DNA from: Verrucomicrobiales bacterium
GTDB lineage: Bacteria; Verrucomicrobiota; Verrucomicrobiae; Limisphaerales; UBA1100
Assembly: GCA_002721895.1 (NCBI GenBank)
Contig: PBLV01000047.1
Location: 1 to 16,900, forward strand
Length of the DNA: 16,900 nt
Direction of reading: 5' to 3'
Shown here piece after piece: positions 8,028 to 13,264 of the stretch. A model generated the notes under the pieces. That model was not told the DNA's origin. It did no database searches and saw only the letters and a list, made by a program, of their open reading frames with translations. The position numbers were made by a program, and so were the translations under genes. Within the stretch, counting starts at the first letter, position 1. Every line of letters begins with the position of its first letter.

Positions 8028-8771
8028 TCAGGGCAACTCACGGATGCGCAGCCCCTTGAACTCAATTGGCGCCCCCTCACTCTCAAGGCAGAGATATCCG
8101 GTGGCCGGATTGCATTCGGTGCCGCCGCCCACTTCCACGCCGTTCACCCACAGGCGCACCTCGCCATTGATGGCGCGAATGTAATAGTGGTTCCACTCAC
8201 CCACGCCCTTGGTCAATCGCTGTGTGGGAAAGCTGCGCCTGTTGTTCGGCTTACCAACCACATACTCCGTGCCGTCCTTTTTCTTGTACGTGATTTGCGG
8301 GGTGAAAGCCTTCATGCGCGCGTTGCCGGTGGGGAACACGTCGCCATGGCTGGTGAACCAGTCGCTTGGTTTGCCGCGATTCTTTTCCCAATTCGTCTCG
8401 TAACCAAGATCCAGCACCTGAACCTCGATGCCAGCCGGTAATCGTCCCTTGCCCGCCTCGAGATTCTTGATGCTCTCCGGCGTGGCCCACAGGAACACGC
8501 CGCTGTTGCCCGCATGCTTCAGGTGTCGCCACTGCACCACCAGCTCAAGATTCGTCACCATCTTCTTCGTGCGAATCACCCCCACGGGATTGCCCGTGCA
8601 CTGGATCAGCCCGTCCTTGCCCCAGCTCCATGTGTCCTCCTTGCAATTCACATTCGTGAAATCCTTCTCCGTCATCGCCCGCCATCCGGGTCCCGTGCCG
8701 TTGATAAATGCCTTGGGCTCAGCGCCGAAAAGGAAAAGGGAGGAAGCGAGGAAAAGAAGGATGTGTTTCAT
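8028..8771 (-). CDS. Secreted DUF1080 / 3-keto-disaccharide hydrolase-type protein
   Basis: I start the gene at the ATG at 8771, which gives a normal signal peptide (MKHILLFLASSLFLFGAEP); the in-frame start at 8795 only adds SLENSPL-type residues before it. The 247-residue product has the concanavalin-like beta-sandwich of the DUF1080/3-keto-disaccharide hydrolase family. Typical segments are WSWGKDGLIQCTGNPVGVI near the N-terminus, VVQWRHLKHAGNSGVFLWA, GIEVQVLDLGYE, GEWNHYYIRAINGEVRLWVNG and IEFKGLRIREL at the end. Characterised members cleave 3-ketoglycosides after oxidation of a sugar; this specificity is inferred. The product is predicted to be periplasmic. It is divergent from the DUF1501 gene, and the two families often occur near each other in these phyla. 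Confidence 0.9.
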   Translation of the reverse strand: MKHILLFLASSLFLFGAEPKAFINGTGPGWRAMTEKDFTNVNCKEDTWSWGKDGLIQCTGNPVGVIRTKKMVTNLELVVQWRHLKHAGNSGVFLWATPESIKNLEAGKGRLPAGIEVQVLDLGYETNWEKNRGKPSDWFTSHGDVFPTGNARMKAFTPQITYKKKDGTEYVVGKPNNRRSFPTQRLTKGVGEWNHYYIRAINGEVRLWVNGVEVGGGTECNPATGYLCLESEGAPIEFKGLRIRELP

Positions 8772-8945
8772 AAGGGGCGAATTCTCAAGGCTCAATTTTC
8801 AAGTATCAAGGATTATATGAGTGGCGAATAGCGGGTAGTGAACAGTGCCTCCCTTTACCCTCTTTTCGCCACTCACTACCCATCAATATAACTACCCATC
8901 AATATATTGCTTGAACATTAAGCCTTGGGAATTGAGAATTCCCTC
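8772..8945. other. Divergent intergenic region with interleaved inverted repeats
   Basis: Between the divergent DUF1080 and DUF1501 starts, GAGTGGCGAA (8819-8828) is complementary to TTCGCCACTC (8865-8874), and GGGTAGTG (8833-8840) to CACTACCC (8874-8881). The order A-B-A'-B' is that of a pseudoknot, or the remains of a dispersed intergenic repeat. Close to the DUF1501 start, GGGAATT-GAG-AATTCCC (8927-8943) forms a perfect 7-bp hairpin ending 2 nt before the ATG. No clean promoter could be assigned in either direction. Confidence 0.6.
8875..8906. repeat. Tandem 16-bp direct repeat
   Basis: Two perfect adjacent copies of ACTACCCATCAATATA occupy 8875-8890 and 8891-8906, in the intergenic region 40-70 bp before the DUF1501 start. 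The start of the first copy overlaps the right arm of an inverted repeat (8833-8840 with 8874-8881). Confidence 0.9.
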
Positions 8946-10355
8946 ATGGATCGGCGCACGTTCCTCATGGCCTCAACGGCCGCGGTTGGCGGTTTGAAGT
9001 TCGCGCCGGACACCCTGCTGGGTTCACCTTCCACCCCGCTGGGTGGCCGCCGGAATCCGGCCAAGTCGGTCATCCTGTTTTTCCTGTGTGGCGGCTCGTC
9101 GCACATTGACATGTGGGACATGAAACCCGAGGCGCCGCTGGCGTATCGCGGGCCGTTCAATCCCATCAAGACCACCGCACCGGGCGTGGACATCTGCGAG
9201 CACCTGCCGCTCACCGCCAAGCAGGGCAAACACCTCGCCATCGTGCGGTCTGTTACCGATGGCGGTCAGGCCACCGGCGATCATCACGCCGGTTATTATT
9301 ACAACCTCACTGGCAACGTGCCGGACATCACTTTTCGCACGCAGGGCAACAATCGCCGCCCTTATCCCACCGATGCGCCGTACATGGGCACCGTCATCGG
9401 CCAACGCCGGCCCAAGCACCCCAAGCTGCCTCAGGTCATTACCCTGCCCACCAAGCCCAGCCGCGCACCCTACACGCGGCCGGGACAATTCGCCGGGCGG
9501 CTCGGCCTGGAGCATGATCCCTTTTACATCTACGGCCGGCACGAGGCGCCGCTGAAATTCACCGCGCCCTCACTCACGCTCACCGAGGGGCTCGACCGCA
9601 GGCGGCTGGCCGAGCGGCGCGTGTTCCTGGATGCCGTCAATAACGCCCGCGCGACCGACGAGCAGGACGCCAACATCGCCAACTACACGGTGCAGCAGAA
9701 AAAGGCCTTTGAACTGCTCAATAGTTCCGCGACCGCCGGCGCGTTTGACATCGCCAGTGAGCCAAGGAAAGTCCGCGAACGCTACGGCGAACATCTCAAT
9801 GGCATGAGCCTGTTGATGGCGCGGCGACTGGTCGAGGCGGGCGTACCCTTCATCACCGTCTTTTGGAAAGTCGATGGCATCAACAGTGCCTTGGCCAAGA
9901 AATGCCGCAGCGCGGGAGGGTGGGATACGCATGGCAATAATTTCAACTGCCTTAAGGAAGATCTCCTGCCGCGCTTTGACCGCTGTTACAGCGCGCTGCT
10001 GGAAGACCTGCACCAACGCGGCCTGCTTGACTCCACCCTTGTGGTGCTCACCAGCGAGATGGGCCGCAAGCCGAAGATTGGCGATCCGCGTTCCGGGGGC
10101 GTGAAAGGCGCCGGTCGCGACCACTGGACCGCCTGTCAAAGCATCGTGCTGGCCGGCGGCGGCATTCGCGGCGGCCAAACTTTTGGCAAGACCGATGCTT
10201 TCGCCGAGTATCCCACCGAGAAAGTGATGGGCCCCGAGAACATCGCCCACACCGTTTACCACGCCATGGGCATAGATGACCTCACCGCCACCGACGTTAC
10301 CGGCCGTCCCTTCAATATCCTCGAAAAAGGCCGCCCGCTGACGGAGCTGTTCTAG
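8946..10355 (+). CDS. Tat-exported DUF1501 (sulfatase-like fold) protein
   Basis: The 469-residue product starts at the ATG at 8946 with a twin-arginine signal, MDRRTFLMASTAAVGGLKFA; an in-frame TTG at 8925 would add seven residues but lies upstream of a hairpin and is unlikely. The body shows the usual DUF1501 order: AKSVILFFLCGGSSHIDMWD with KPEAP near residue 50, ICEHLPLTAKQGKH, the GDHHAGYYYN segment, LLMARRLVEAGVPFITV, GGWDTHGNNF, LLDSTLVVLTSEMGRKPKI, GRDHW and the C-terminal GRPFNILEKGRPLTELF. The fold belongs to the alkaline phosphatase/sulfatase superfamily but lacks the formylglycine sulfatase signature. Function is unknown; DUF1501 genes usually neighbour cytochrome-containing DUF1549/DUF1553 genes, which are not seen here. 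Length is typical. Confidence 0.9.
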   Translation: MDRRTFLMASTAAVGGLKFAPDTLLGSPSTPLGGRRNPAKSVILFFLCGGSSHIDMWDMKPEAPLAYRGPFNPIKTTAPGVDICEHLPLTAKQGKHLAIVRSVTDGGQATGDHHAGYYYNLTGNVPDITFRTQGNNRRPYPTDAPYMGTVIGQRRPKHPKLPQVITLPTKPSRAPYTRPGQFAGRLGLEHDPFYIYGRHEAPLKFTAPSLTLTEGLDRRRLAERRVFLDAVNNARATDEQDANIANYTVQQKKAFELLNSSATAGAFDIASEPRKVRERYGEHLNGMSLLMARRLVEAGVPFITVFWKVDGINSALAKKCRSAGGWDTHGNNFNCLKEDLLPRFDRCYSALLEDLHQRGLLDSTLVVLTSEMGRKPKIGDPRSGGVKGAGRDHWTACQSIVLAGGGIRGGQTFGKTDAFAEYPTEKVMGPENIAHTVYHAMGIDDLTATDVTGRPFNILEKGRPLTELF

Positions 10356-10389
10356 CCCGCAACACTTCGCCAGTCACAAATCAACACTA

Positions 10390-10406
10390 ATCCATCCCGG
10401 ATGGAT
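10390..10406. repeat. Perfect inverted repeat after the DUF1501 gene
   Basis: ATCCATCC-C-GGATGGAT is a perfect 8-bp inverted repeat around one base, 35 bp after the DUF1501 stop. No T-run follows, so it is not a canonical terminator. It may still mark the transcript end, or be a protein-binding palindrome. It lies near the left border of the AT-rich segment. Confidence 0.5.
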
Positions 10407-10505
10407 AACGGTCCTTTCCTGGGGAATTGAGGAGACCAGTGGGATTGAACTGAGGATCCTTTTAGCTTCTCTGAATCAGGATGGTGTGGTGGGAATCTCT
10501 CAGCA

Positions 10506-10865
10506 ATGAAAGTACTGATTTCAATTTTGATAGGATTGTTGGTTGTGGGATGTACAACAATTCCTGATAAAGAACTGACAGCGGAAGAGAAGAAAGTAGT
10601 TGGGGAATATCAATCCAAATTTAATGGGAATACTCTCAAATATGTCTTTCTGGAAAATGGGTTTGGTGAGTGGTTTCTAGATGGCAAGAAAGAACAAGAA
10701 TATAAGTGGGCAATAGTAAGTGGGGAAATACATGCTGAAGATGACGATATATACATCTACAGGATCAATGACGATTTAAGTATCACATACATTGGAATAA
10801 TTAGAGATGGAAAACGGGATGACTCGATAAAATTTGCAGATATCACTTTCAAGAAAATCAAATAA
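10506..10865 (+). CDS. Small lipoprotein of unknown function
   Basis: The 119-residue product begins MKVLISILIGLLVVGCTTIP, a lipoprotein signal with lipobox VVGC and lipidated Cys16. The mature part, from KELTAEEKKVVGEYQSKF on, has alternating hydrophobic strands (TLKYVFLENGFGEWFLDG, IYIYRINDDLSITYIGII) suggesting a compact beta-sheet domain, such as repeated strand-turn units of lipocalin- or META-like lipoproteins; I cannot assign a family. The base composition is much more AT-rich than the GC-rich neighbours to the left, a sign of transfer. The start has no strong Shine-Dalgarno sequence. It stands alone on the plus strand. Confidence 0.75.
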   Translation: MKVLISILIGLLVVGCTTIPDKELTAEEKKVVGEYQSKFNGNTLKYVFLENGFGEWFLDGKKEQEYKWAIVSGEIHAEDDDIYIYRINDDLSITYIGIIRDGKRDDSIKFADITFKKIK

Positions 10866-10884
10866 CCCTCTTCCCTCTCTTCAT

Positions 10885-10992
10885 TCACATGATCGTCTCA
10901 GGTAACTCATCAATCACGATGAGACCCAAGTCTCCCTTTCGCATCCCCATCAGCAGCACCAGCACTTGCCAGCCTAATGCCCGAATGCGGCA
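10885..10992 (-). pseudogene. Possible decayed C-terminal fragment of a Vsr-like endonuclease
   Basis: Between the small lipoprotein and the membrane protein, a minus-strand 35-codon open stretch reads CRIRALGWQVLVLLMGMRKG and on to a TGA at 10887-10885, with an in-frame TAG at its 5' side. RxLRxLGWxVLVVWEC is the hallmark end of Vsr (very short patch repair) endonucleases. Here the expected W-x-C-E appears in another frame (WGCE, 10949-10938), as if one frameshift had occurred. No start codon and no N-terminal domain are visible. The assignment rests on about 15 residues, so it is tentative. Confidence 0.3.
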
Positions 10993-11077
10993 CTAATCTT
11001 CGAGGCAACAAGTGCCTGAAGCATTCTCTCCTCGCTGTCGCCTGTCTGATTAATCTCAGGGGAGTTGAAGGATGGCT

Positions 11078-11365
11078 CTAGGATCTGGAATTTTTATCTA
11101 AAGTAGAGTCAACCAGGTCAACGAACATGAGTGAAATCTCTTTTTGAAATGGTATAAATACAAATATTAGGAAAAGGCTTGCAACAATCATTCCAATACC
11201 AGTTGCAATCAATTCATCCTTTCCTTGTGCAACAGCTGCCGCGCCCACAACAATCAAAAACACGCTGGCAATATAAGAAAATATTGTAAGCACTTTAATG
11301 ACCCGTCGATAAACAGGATAATGGGATGACGACCTGATGTTTTCTAAATAATTTGGAGTACTCAT
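11078..11365 (-). CDS. Small membrane protein with two transmembrane segments
   Basis: The 95-residue product has an N-terminal cytoplasmic-type stretch (MSTPNYLENIRSSSHYPVYRR), two hydrophobic segments at about residues 25-45 (VLTIFSYIASVFLIVVGAAA) and 52-72 (LIATGIGMIVASLFLIFVFI), and a polar tail ending DKNSRS. The length and helical-hairpin layout are those of many small uncharacterised inner-membrane proteins; no family is recognised. Its base composition is AT-rich like the neighbours. It overlaps the 3' end of the weaker upstream small gene at 11295-11486 in another frame. The start codon lies in a very AT-rich stretch, and no clear ribosome binding site is seen. Confidence 0.7.
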   Translation of the reverse strand: MSTPNYLENIRSSSHYPVYRRVIKVLTIFSYIASVFLIVVGAAAVAQGKDELIATGIGMIVASLFLIFVFIPFQKEISLMFVDLVDSTLDKNSRS

Positions 11366-11486
11366 AATTTATAAATATATAATACCGGGGTATTTTGAAC
11401 GAAAGCCAACAGAGGATCAAGTCCAAAAGCACGAGAGTCAGTGGAGTCGCCGTTGCGGTGAGGATGCGCCAACTTTTCAACTCCAT
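11295..11486 (-). CDS. Possible 63-residue membrane peptide, translationally coupled
   Basis: The ATG overlaps the TGA stop of the preceding lipoprotein gene as TGATG, a common sign of translational coupling. The predicted peptide MELKSWRILTATATPLTLVL... has one strong hydrophobic segment (residues about 14-32), then an aromatic and basic tail. The last 71 bp overlap the start of the next small membrane gene in another frame, so either this gene is truncated by a recent frameshift or it is spurious. I cannot assign a family. Confidence 0.35.
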   Translation of the reverse strand: MELKSWRILTATATPLTLVLLDLILCWLSFKIPRYYIFINYEYSKLFRKHQVVIPLSCLSTGH

Positions 11487-12175
11487 CAGTAGATGTCAAG
11501 TATTTTCCAGTTTGATCCATACTTGAACAATCTCACCATTAACTCATTCGACTCACTGTCAAATTTCATTATTAAATTGAGCATTTTAGCGTCATCCGCA
11601 CCATATACTTTCATCCACGCAATCTCCCATTCTCTGTTATACTTTTTTTCATCATCAGTCCATTCAAGCTCACCAATCTCGTGTTCCAAGCCAGAAAGAT
11701 CGGGTTTTCTCGTCGGCCCAAATATCTCTTCAAATTCCTGCGCCCGGCGCGCGCGTAACGAGAAGCCAAATTCGGTTTCAGCCACCATGTTCCAAGCAAC
11801 TTTATCATAAATCTTTTTATACACTATTAAAGCGTATATCAGCTTGGAGTGCCTATATTCCATGTTGCCAATATCATACAATTGAAGATCTAACATTTCC
11901 GACGCATACTTTTTAAAATCAAAGTGCGTCACTTGCTCCTTTATCATCAACACTTTTGCCATTGAGGTGATATCTCCGTTCTTTAAGCATTTCACATAAT
12001 GCTCAACCGCAGATTCGGGAGTAGGAAACTCCCCTTCCTCTGCGCTCGGGATGACATCAAGTATGCGCTGAGTTAAATCGCCCTCTGGTTCGCGCGGGTA
12101 GACCTTGGAGGTTTGGTGGGTTTGGCAACCAAGGGCAATGACAAGTGCCAACAATGCTATGAAGTAGGGTTTCAT
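11486..12175 (-). CDS. Lipoprotein of unknown function, NTF2-like layout possible
   Basis: The 229-residue product starts MKPYFIALLALVIALGCQTH, a lipoprotein signal with lipobox ALGC and lipidated Cys17. Residues 50-75 (FPTPESAVEHYVKCLKNGD) look like the first helix of an NTF2/SnoaL-like domain, often seen as 'PEAAVxxYxxALxxGD', and the ending VRLFKYGSNWKILDIY is the typical last strand (xxWKIxxI) of such folds. No catalytic residues stand out. The gene is AT-rich compared with the main chromosome genes. Its ATG lies just 8 nt after a good -10 box, so the mRNA may be leaderless. RNA copy 2 ends 87 bp upstream on the same strand. Confidence 0.75.
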   Translation of the reverse strand: MKPYFIALLALVIALGCQTHQTSKVYPREPEGDLTQRILDVIPSAEEGEFPTPESAVEHYVKCLKNGDITSMAKVLMIKEQVTHFDFKKYASEMLDLQLYDIGNMEYRHSKLIYALIVYKKIYDKVAWNMVAETEFGFSLRARRAQEFEEIFGPTRKPDLSGLEHEIGELEWTDDEKKYNREWEIAWMKVYGADDAKMLNLIMKFDSESNELMVRLFKYGSNWKILDIY

Positions 12176-12183
12176 CGCCGCCG

Positions 12184-12211
12184 ACTATACCACTAATGCT
12201 GGGCGGGGCAA
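12184..12211 (-). promoter_or_regulatory. Promoter of the 12175 lipoprotein gene, likely leaderless transcript
   Basis: The minus strand shows TTGCCC (12211-12206), a 16-bp spacer and TATAGT (12189-12184). The -10 box ends 8 nt before the ATG at 12175, so the transcription start would coincide with, or lie within a base or two of, the start codon. This would explain the missing Shine-Dalgarno sequence. Leaderless mRNAs are known in several bacterial phyla. Confidence 0.45.
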
Positions 12212-12229
12212 GTGTGAGAATTAAAAGCT

Positions 12230-12246
12230 GGATGTTCACTTGAACG
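12230..12246. promoter_or_regulatory. LexA-like palindrome and GTGAACATC motif upstream of the lipoprotein gene
   Basis: TGTTC-ACTT-GAACG at 12233-12246 matches 9 of 10 fixed positions of the TGTTC-N4-GAACA motif reported, as I recall, for verrucomicrobial LexA. The same bases, read on the minus strand, contain GTGAACATCC, also present in both RNA promoters. It lies 22 bp upstream of the lipoprotein gene's -35 box, an unusual place for a repressor, so an activator site is an alternative reading. Confidence 0.35.
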
Positions 12247-12261
12247 TGATGAACTAGAAAC

Positions 12262-12308
12262 AAAAAAAGCCGCCCGATGATCAAGCCGAAGCCTGTTCTT
12301 GGGCGGCT
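12262..12308 (-). terminator. Intrinsic terminator of RNA copy 2
   Basis: On the minus strand an 8-bp stem AGCCGCCC/GGGCGGCT (12308-12301 with 12275-12268) encloses AGGC-UUCG-GCUU and is followed by seven T residues. It matches the terminator of copy 1 in layout and in the preceding TTGGTAG. Confidence 0.85.
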
Positions 12309-12496
12309 ACCAATCTTCCTTGAGGCTCCCCGAGGGGTTTCCCAAAAAAGCTTATGCCTTTGGTGGAGACACTCGTTCGAGTGGCTAGTCTTCCTCAATC
12401 CCGAAGGCCTGTCTCAGACTCAGAACAACTTCCCCGAGGAGTTGCTGCTCCGGCGGCCTCTCGACCGGTTAAGTTCATCTGTGGATGCCCTCAACG
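12262..12496 (-). ncRNA. Structured non-coding RNA, copy 2 (same family as 3785-4213)
   Basis: A minus-strand RNA of about 235 nt is inferred between a -10-like box (12508-12503) and an intrinsic terminator (12308-12262). In 5' to 3' order it holds GAACTTAACCGGTCGAGAGG (12476-12457) with a GGUC-GAGA-GGCC hairpin, a hairpin CAACU...AGUUG capped by UCGG (12442-12424), a CACUC-GAAC-GAGUG hairpin, the 12-nt block TCCACCAAAGGC (12367-12356) that is identical in copy 1, a CCCUCGGGG hairpin and the terminator. Copy 1 has about 200 nt more between the core and the terminator. The C-G to U-A change in the second hairpin and the A-U to G-C change in the terminator stem keep pairing. No protein frame makes sense here. 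It ends 87 bp before the lipoprotein gene on the same strand, so a leader role is possible, but copy 1 has no such neighbour. Confidence 0.62.
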
Positions 12497-12502
12497 GGGA
12501 TG

Positions 12503-12566
12503 AAACTAACACAAAGCCCCGATGAGTGAAGTTGCACTTGTTCTTTAGTGTTCACGGGATGTTCAC
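12503..12566 (-). promoter_or_regulatory. Promoter of RNA copy 2 with 11-bp-phased GTGAA repeats
   Basis: Minus-strand GTGAACATCCC then GTGAACACTAA (first bases at 12566 and 12555), then the weaker AGAACAAGTGC in the same phase, precede a -35-like TTCACT (12530-12525), a 16-bp spacer and a -10-like TAGTTT (12508-12503). Every spacing equals that of the copy 1 promoter. Read on the plus strand, GTTC-ACGGGAT-GTTC also looks like the direct-repeat LexA box of Alphaproteobacteria, but the distance upstream fits activation better. Confidence 0.5.
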
Positions 12567-12569
12567 TTG

Positions 12570-12690
12570 CCTCAAGCTTGCCGGCCGCTCTCCCGTTGCA
12601 TAGAGTGGACAAGCTATGACGGAATATACAATCGAGTGGCTTGGAAAGGGTGAGTGTCCAAAACTTCGGAAGCCTGCCCATTGCTGAGTG
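12570..12690. other. Short intergenic stretch with a 23-codon reading frame
   Basis: A plus-strand frame at 12616-12687 would encode MTEYTIEWLGKGECPKLRKP and three more residues. It converges on the 3' end of the lipoprotein gene. The peptide resembles the beginning of a longer protein cut short, but there is no ribosome binding site and no homologue that I recognise. No promoter or terminator is clear in this stretch. Confidence 0.25.
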
Positions 12691-13020
12691 CTATTGTTCC
12701 GTGGTTTTGTCCTCTTTGCCGGTGTCTTTCGAGCCTCTCTCTTGGCTCGCGTCTTCTGAATTATCCTTGGCACTTGTCTTTTCTGTATCCCCCTCTTCGC
12801 CAGTATTCTTTGAATCAACTTCTTTGTTGGAATCTTTAGAATCATCCTCTTTATCAGCCAAGCCCGAGCCGCTTTCGCAGTGTTCACAGTGCTCGCATCC
12901 ACCTTTAGCTTTTTCAAGCCCCCCACCGTTTTCAGGCTTCCCACCGCCTAGGCTGACATATGATTCGCTGCAACCGACAAACAGCGCAAACGTAGCAAGC
13001 GTGGCAACCAGTGATTTCAT
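12691..13020 (-). CDS. Cys-containing, highly charged lipoprotein
   Basis: I choose the ATG at 13020, giving 109 residues starting MKSLVATLATFALFVGCSES, a lipoprotein signal with lipobox FVGC; an ATG at 13035 would add MQFSV. After a Gly-rich stretch comes GGCEHCEHCESGSG, a compact Cys/His cluster that could bind a metal or form disulfides. The rest is a low-complexity tail of Lys, Glu, Asp, Ser and Thr that is surely disordered. No family is recognised. The tail could be a spacer that holds the Cys-His cluster away from the membrane. The low-complexity coding may be recombination-prone. Convergent with the tiny frame at 12616. Confidence 0.65.
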   Translation of the reverse strand: MKSLVATLATFALFVGCSESYVSLGGGKPENGGGLEKAKGGCEHCEHCESGSGLADKEDDSKDSNKEVDSKNTGEEGDTEKTSAKDNSEDASQERGSKDTGKEDKTTEQ

Positions 13021-13076
13021 AACGCTAAATTGCATGTGAGAAGGTTGTCAGAAAATCGAGAAAACGCAATAGCTGA

Positions 13077-13256
13077 GTGCCTGTAGGAAACACGACCTAT
13101 GCGTGGACAAAATGCGCGGCATACGAGGCTGTTGAGGCAGCAGAGGGCGTTAGGGCGGTTACTTCTTGGGATGTCCCAGAAGAGGCCAAAGAACTTCACC
13201 ATGTCATTACGACGCACAGCGCTTCCATGGGGCAATGTCATTCTGAACTGGTATGA
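13077..13256 (+). CDS. Possible 59-residue protein with GTG start
   Basis: This plus-strand frame begins with GTG at 13077 directly after an in-frame TGA and ends with TGA at 13254-13256. The predicted peptide contains YAWTKCAAYEAVEAAEGVRA and then TSWDVPEEAKELHHVITTH, a composition that looks like a real helical protein rather than random translation. No ribosome binding site is clear and I do not recognise a family. It is either a small gene or the remnant of a larger one between the lipoprotein and the propeller gene. Confidence 0.3.
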   Translation: MPVGNTTYAWTKCAAYEAVEAAEGVRAVTSWDVPEEAKELHHVITTHSASMGQCHSELV

Positions 13257-13264
13257 TGCGTCAA

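Larger units (their letters stand above)
12230..12569. repeat. 13-bp direct repeats flanking RNA copy 2
   Basis: GGATGTTCACTTG occurs at 12230-12242 and again at 12557-12569 in the same orientation, bracketing the RNA gene, its terminator and its promoter, 340 bp in all. The right copy contains the distal GTGAA element of the RNA promoter. This could be a duplication made on insertion, or simply two sites for one regulator. Confidence 0.55.

Noticed and set aside
9570..10262. Minus-strand 230-codon frame
   Set aside because: Antisense to the well-supported DUF1501 gene.
12480..12506. CRISPR-like word GTTTCATCCCCGTTGAGGGC on the minus strand
   Set aside because: It resembles some type I repeats, but occurs once, has no spacers or cas genes, and aligns to the start of RNA copy 1.
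12539..12564. Alphaproteobacterial-type LexA box GTTC-N7-GTTC upstream of RNA copy 2
   Set aside because: The spacing matches, but the site lies about 40-50 bp beyond the -10 box in both RNA promoters, a place for an activator, and the organism does not look like an alphaproteobacterium.
13017..13241. Minus-strand 74-codon frame upstream of the Cys-rich lipoprotein
   Set aside because: Cys/Arg/Ser-rich translation without a signal or family, overlapping the better-looking plus-strand frame and the lipoprotein start.
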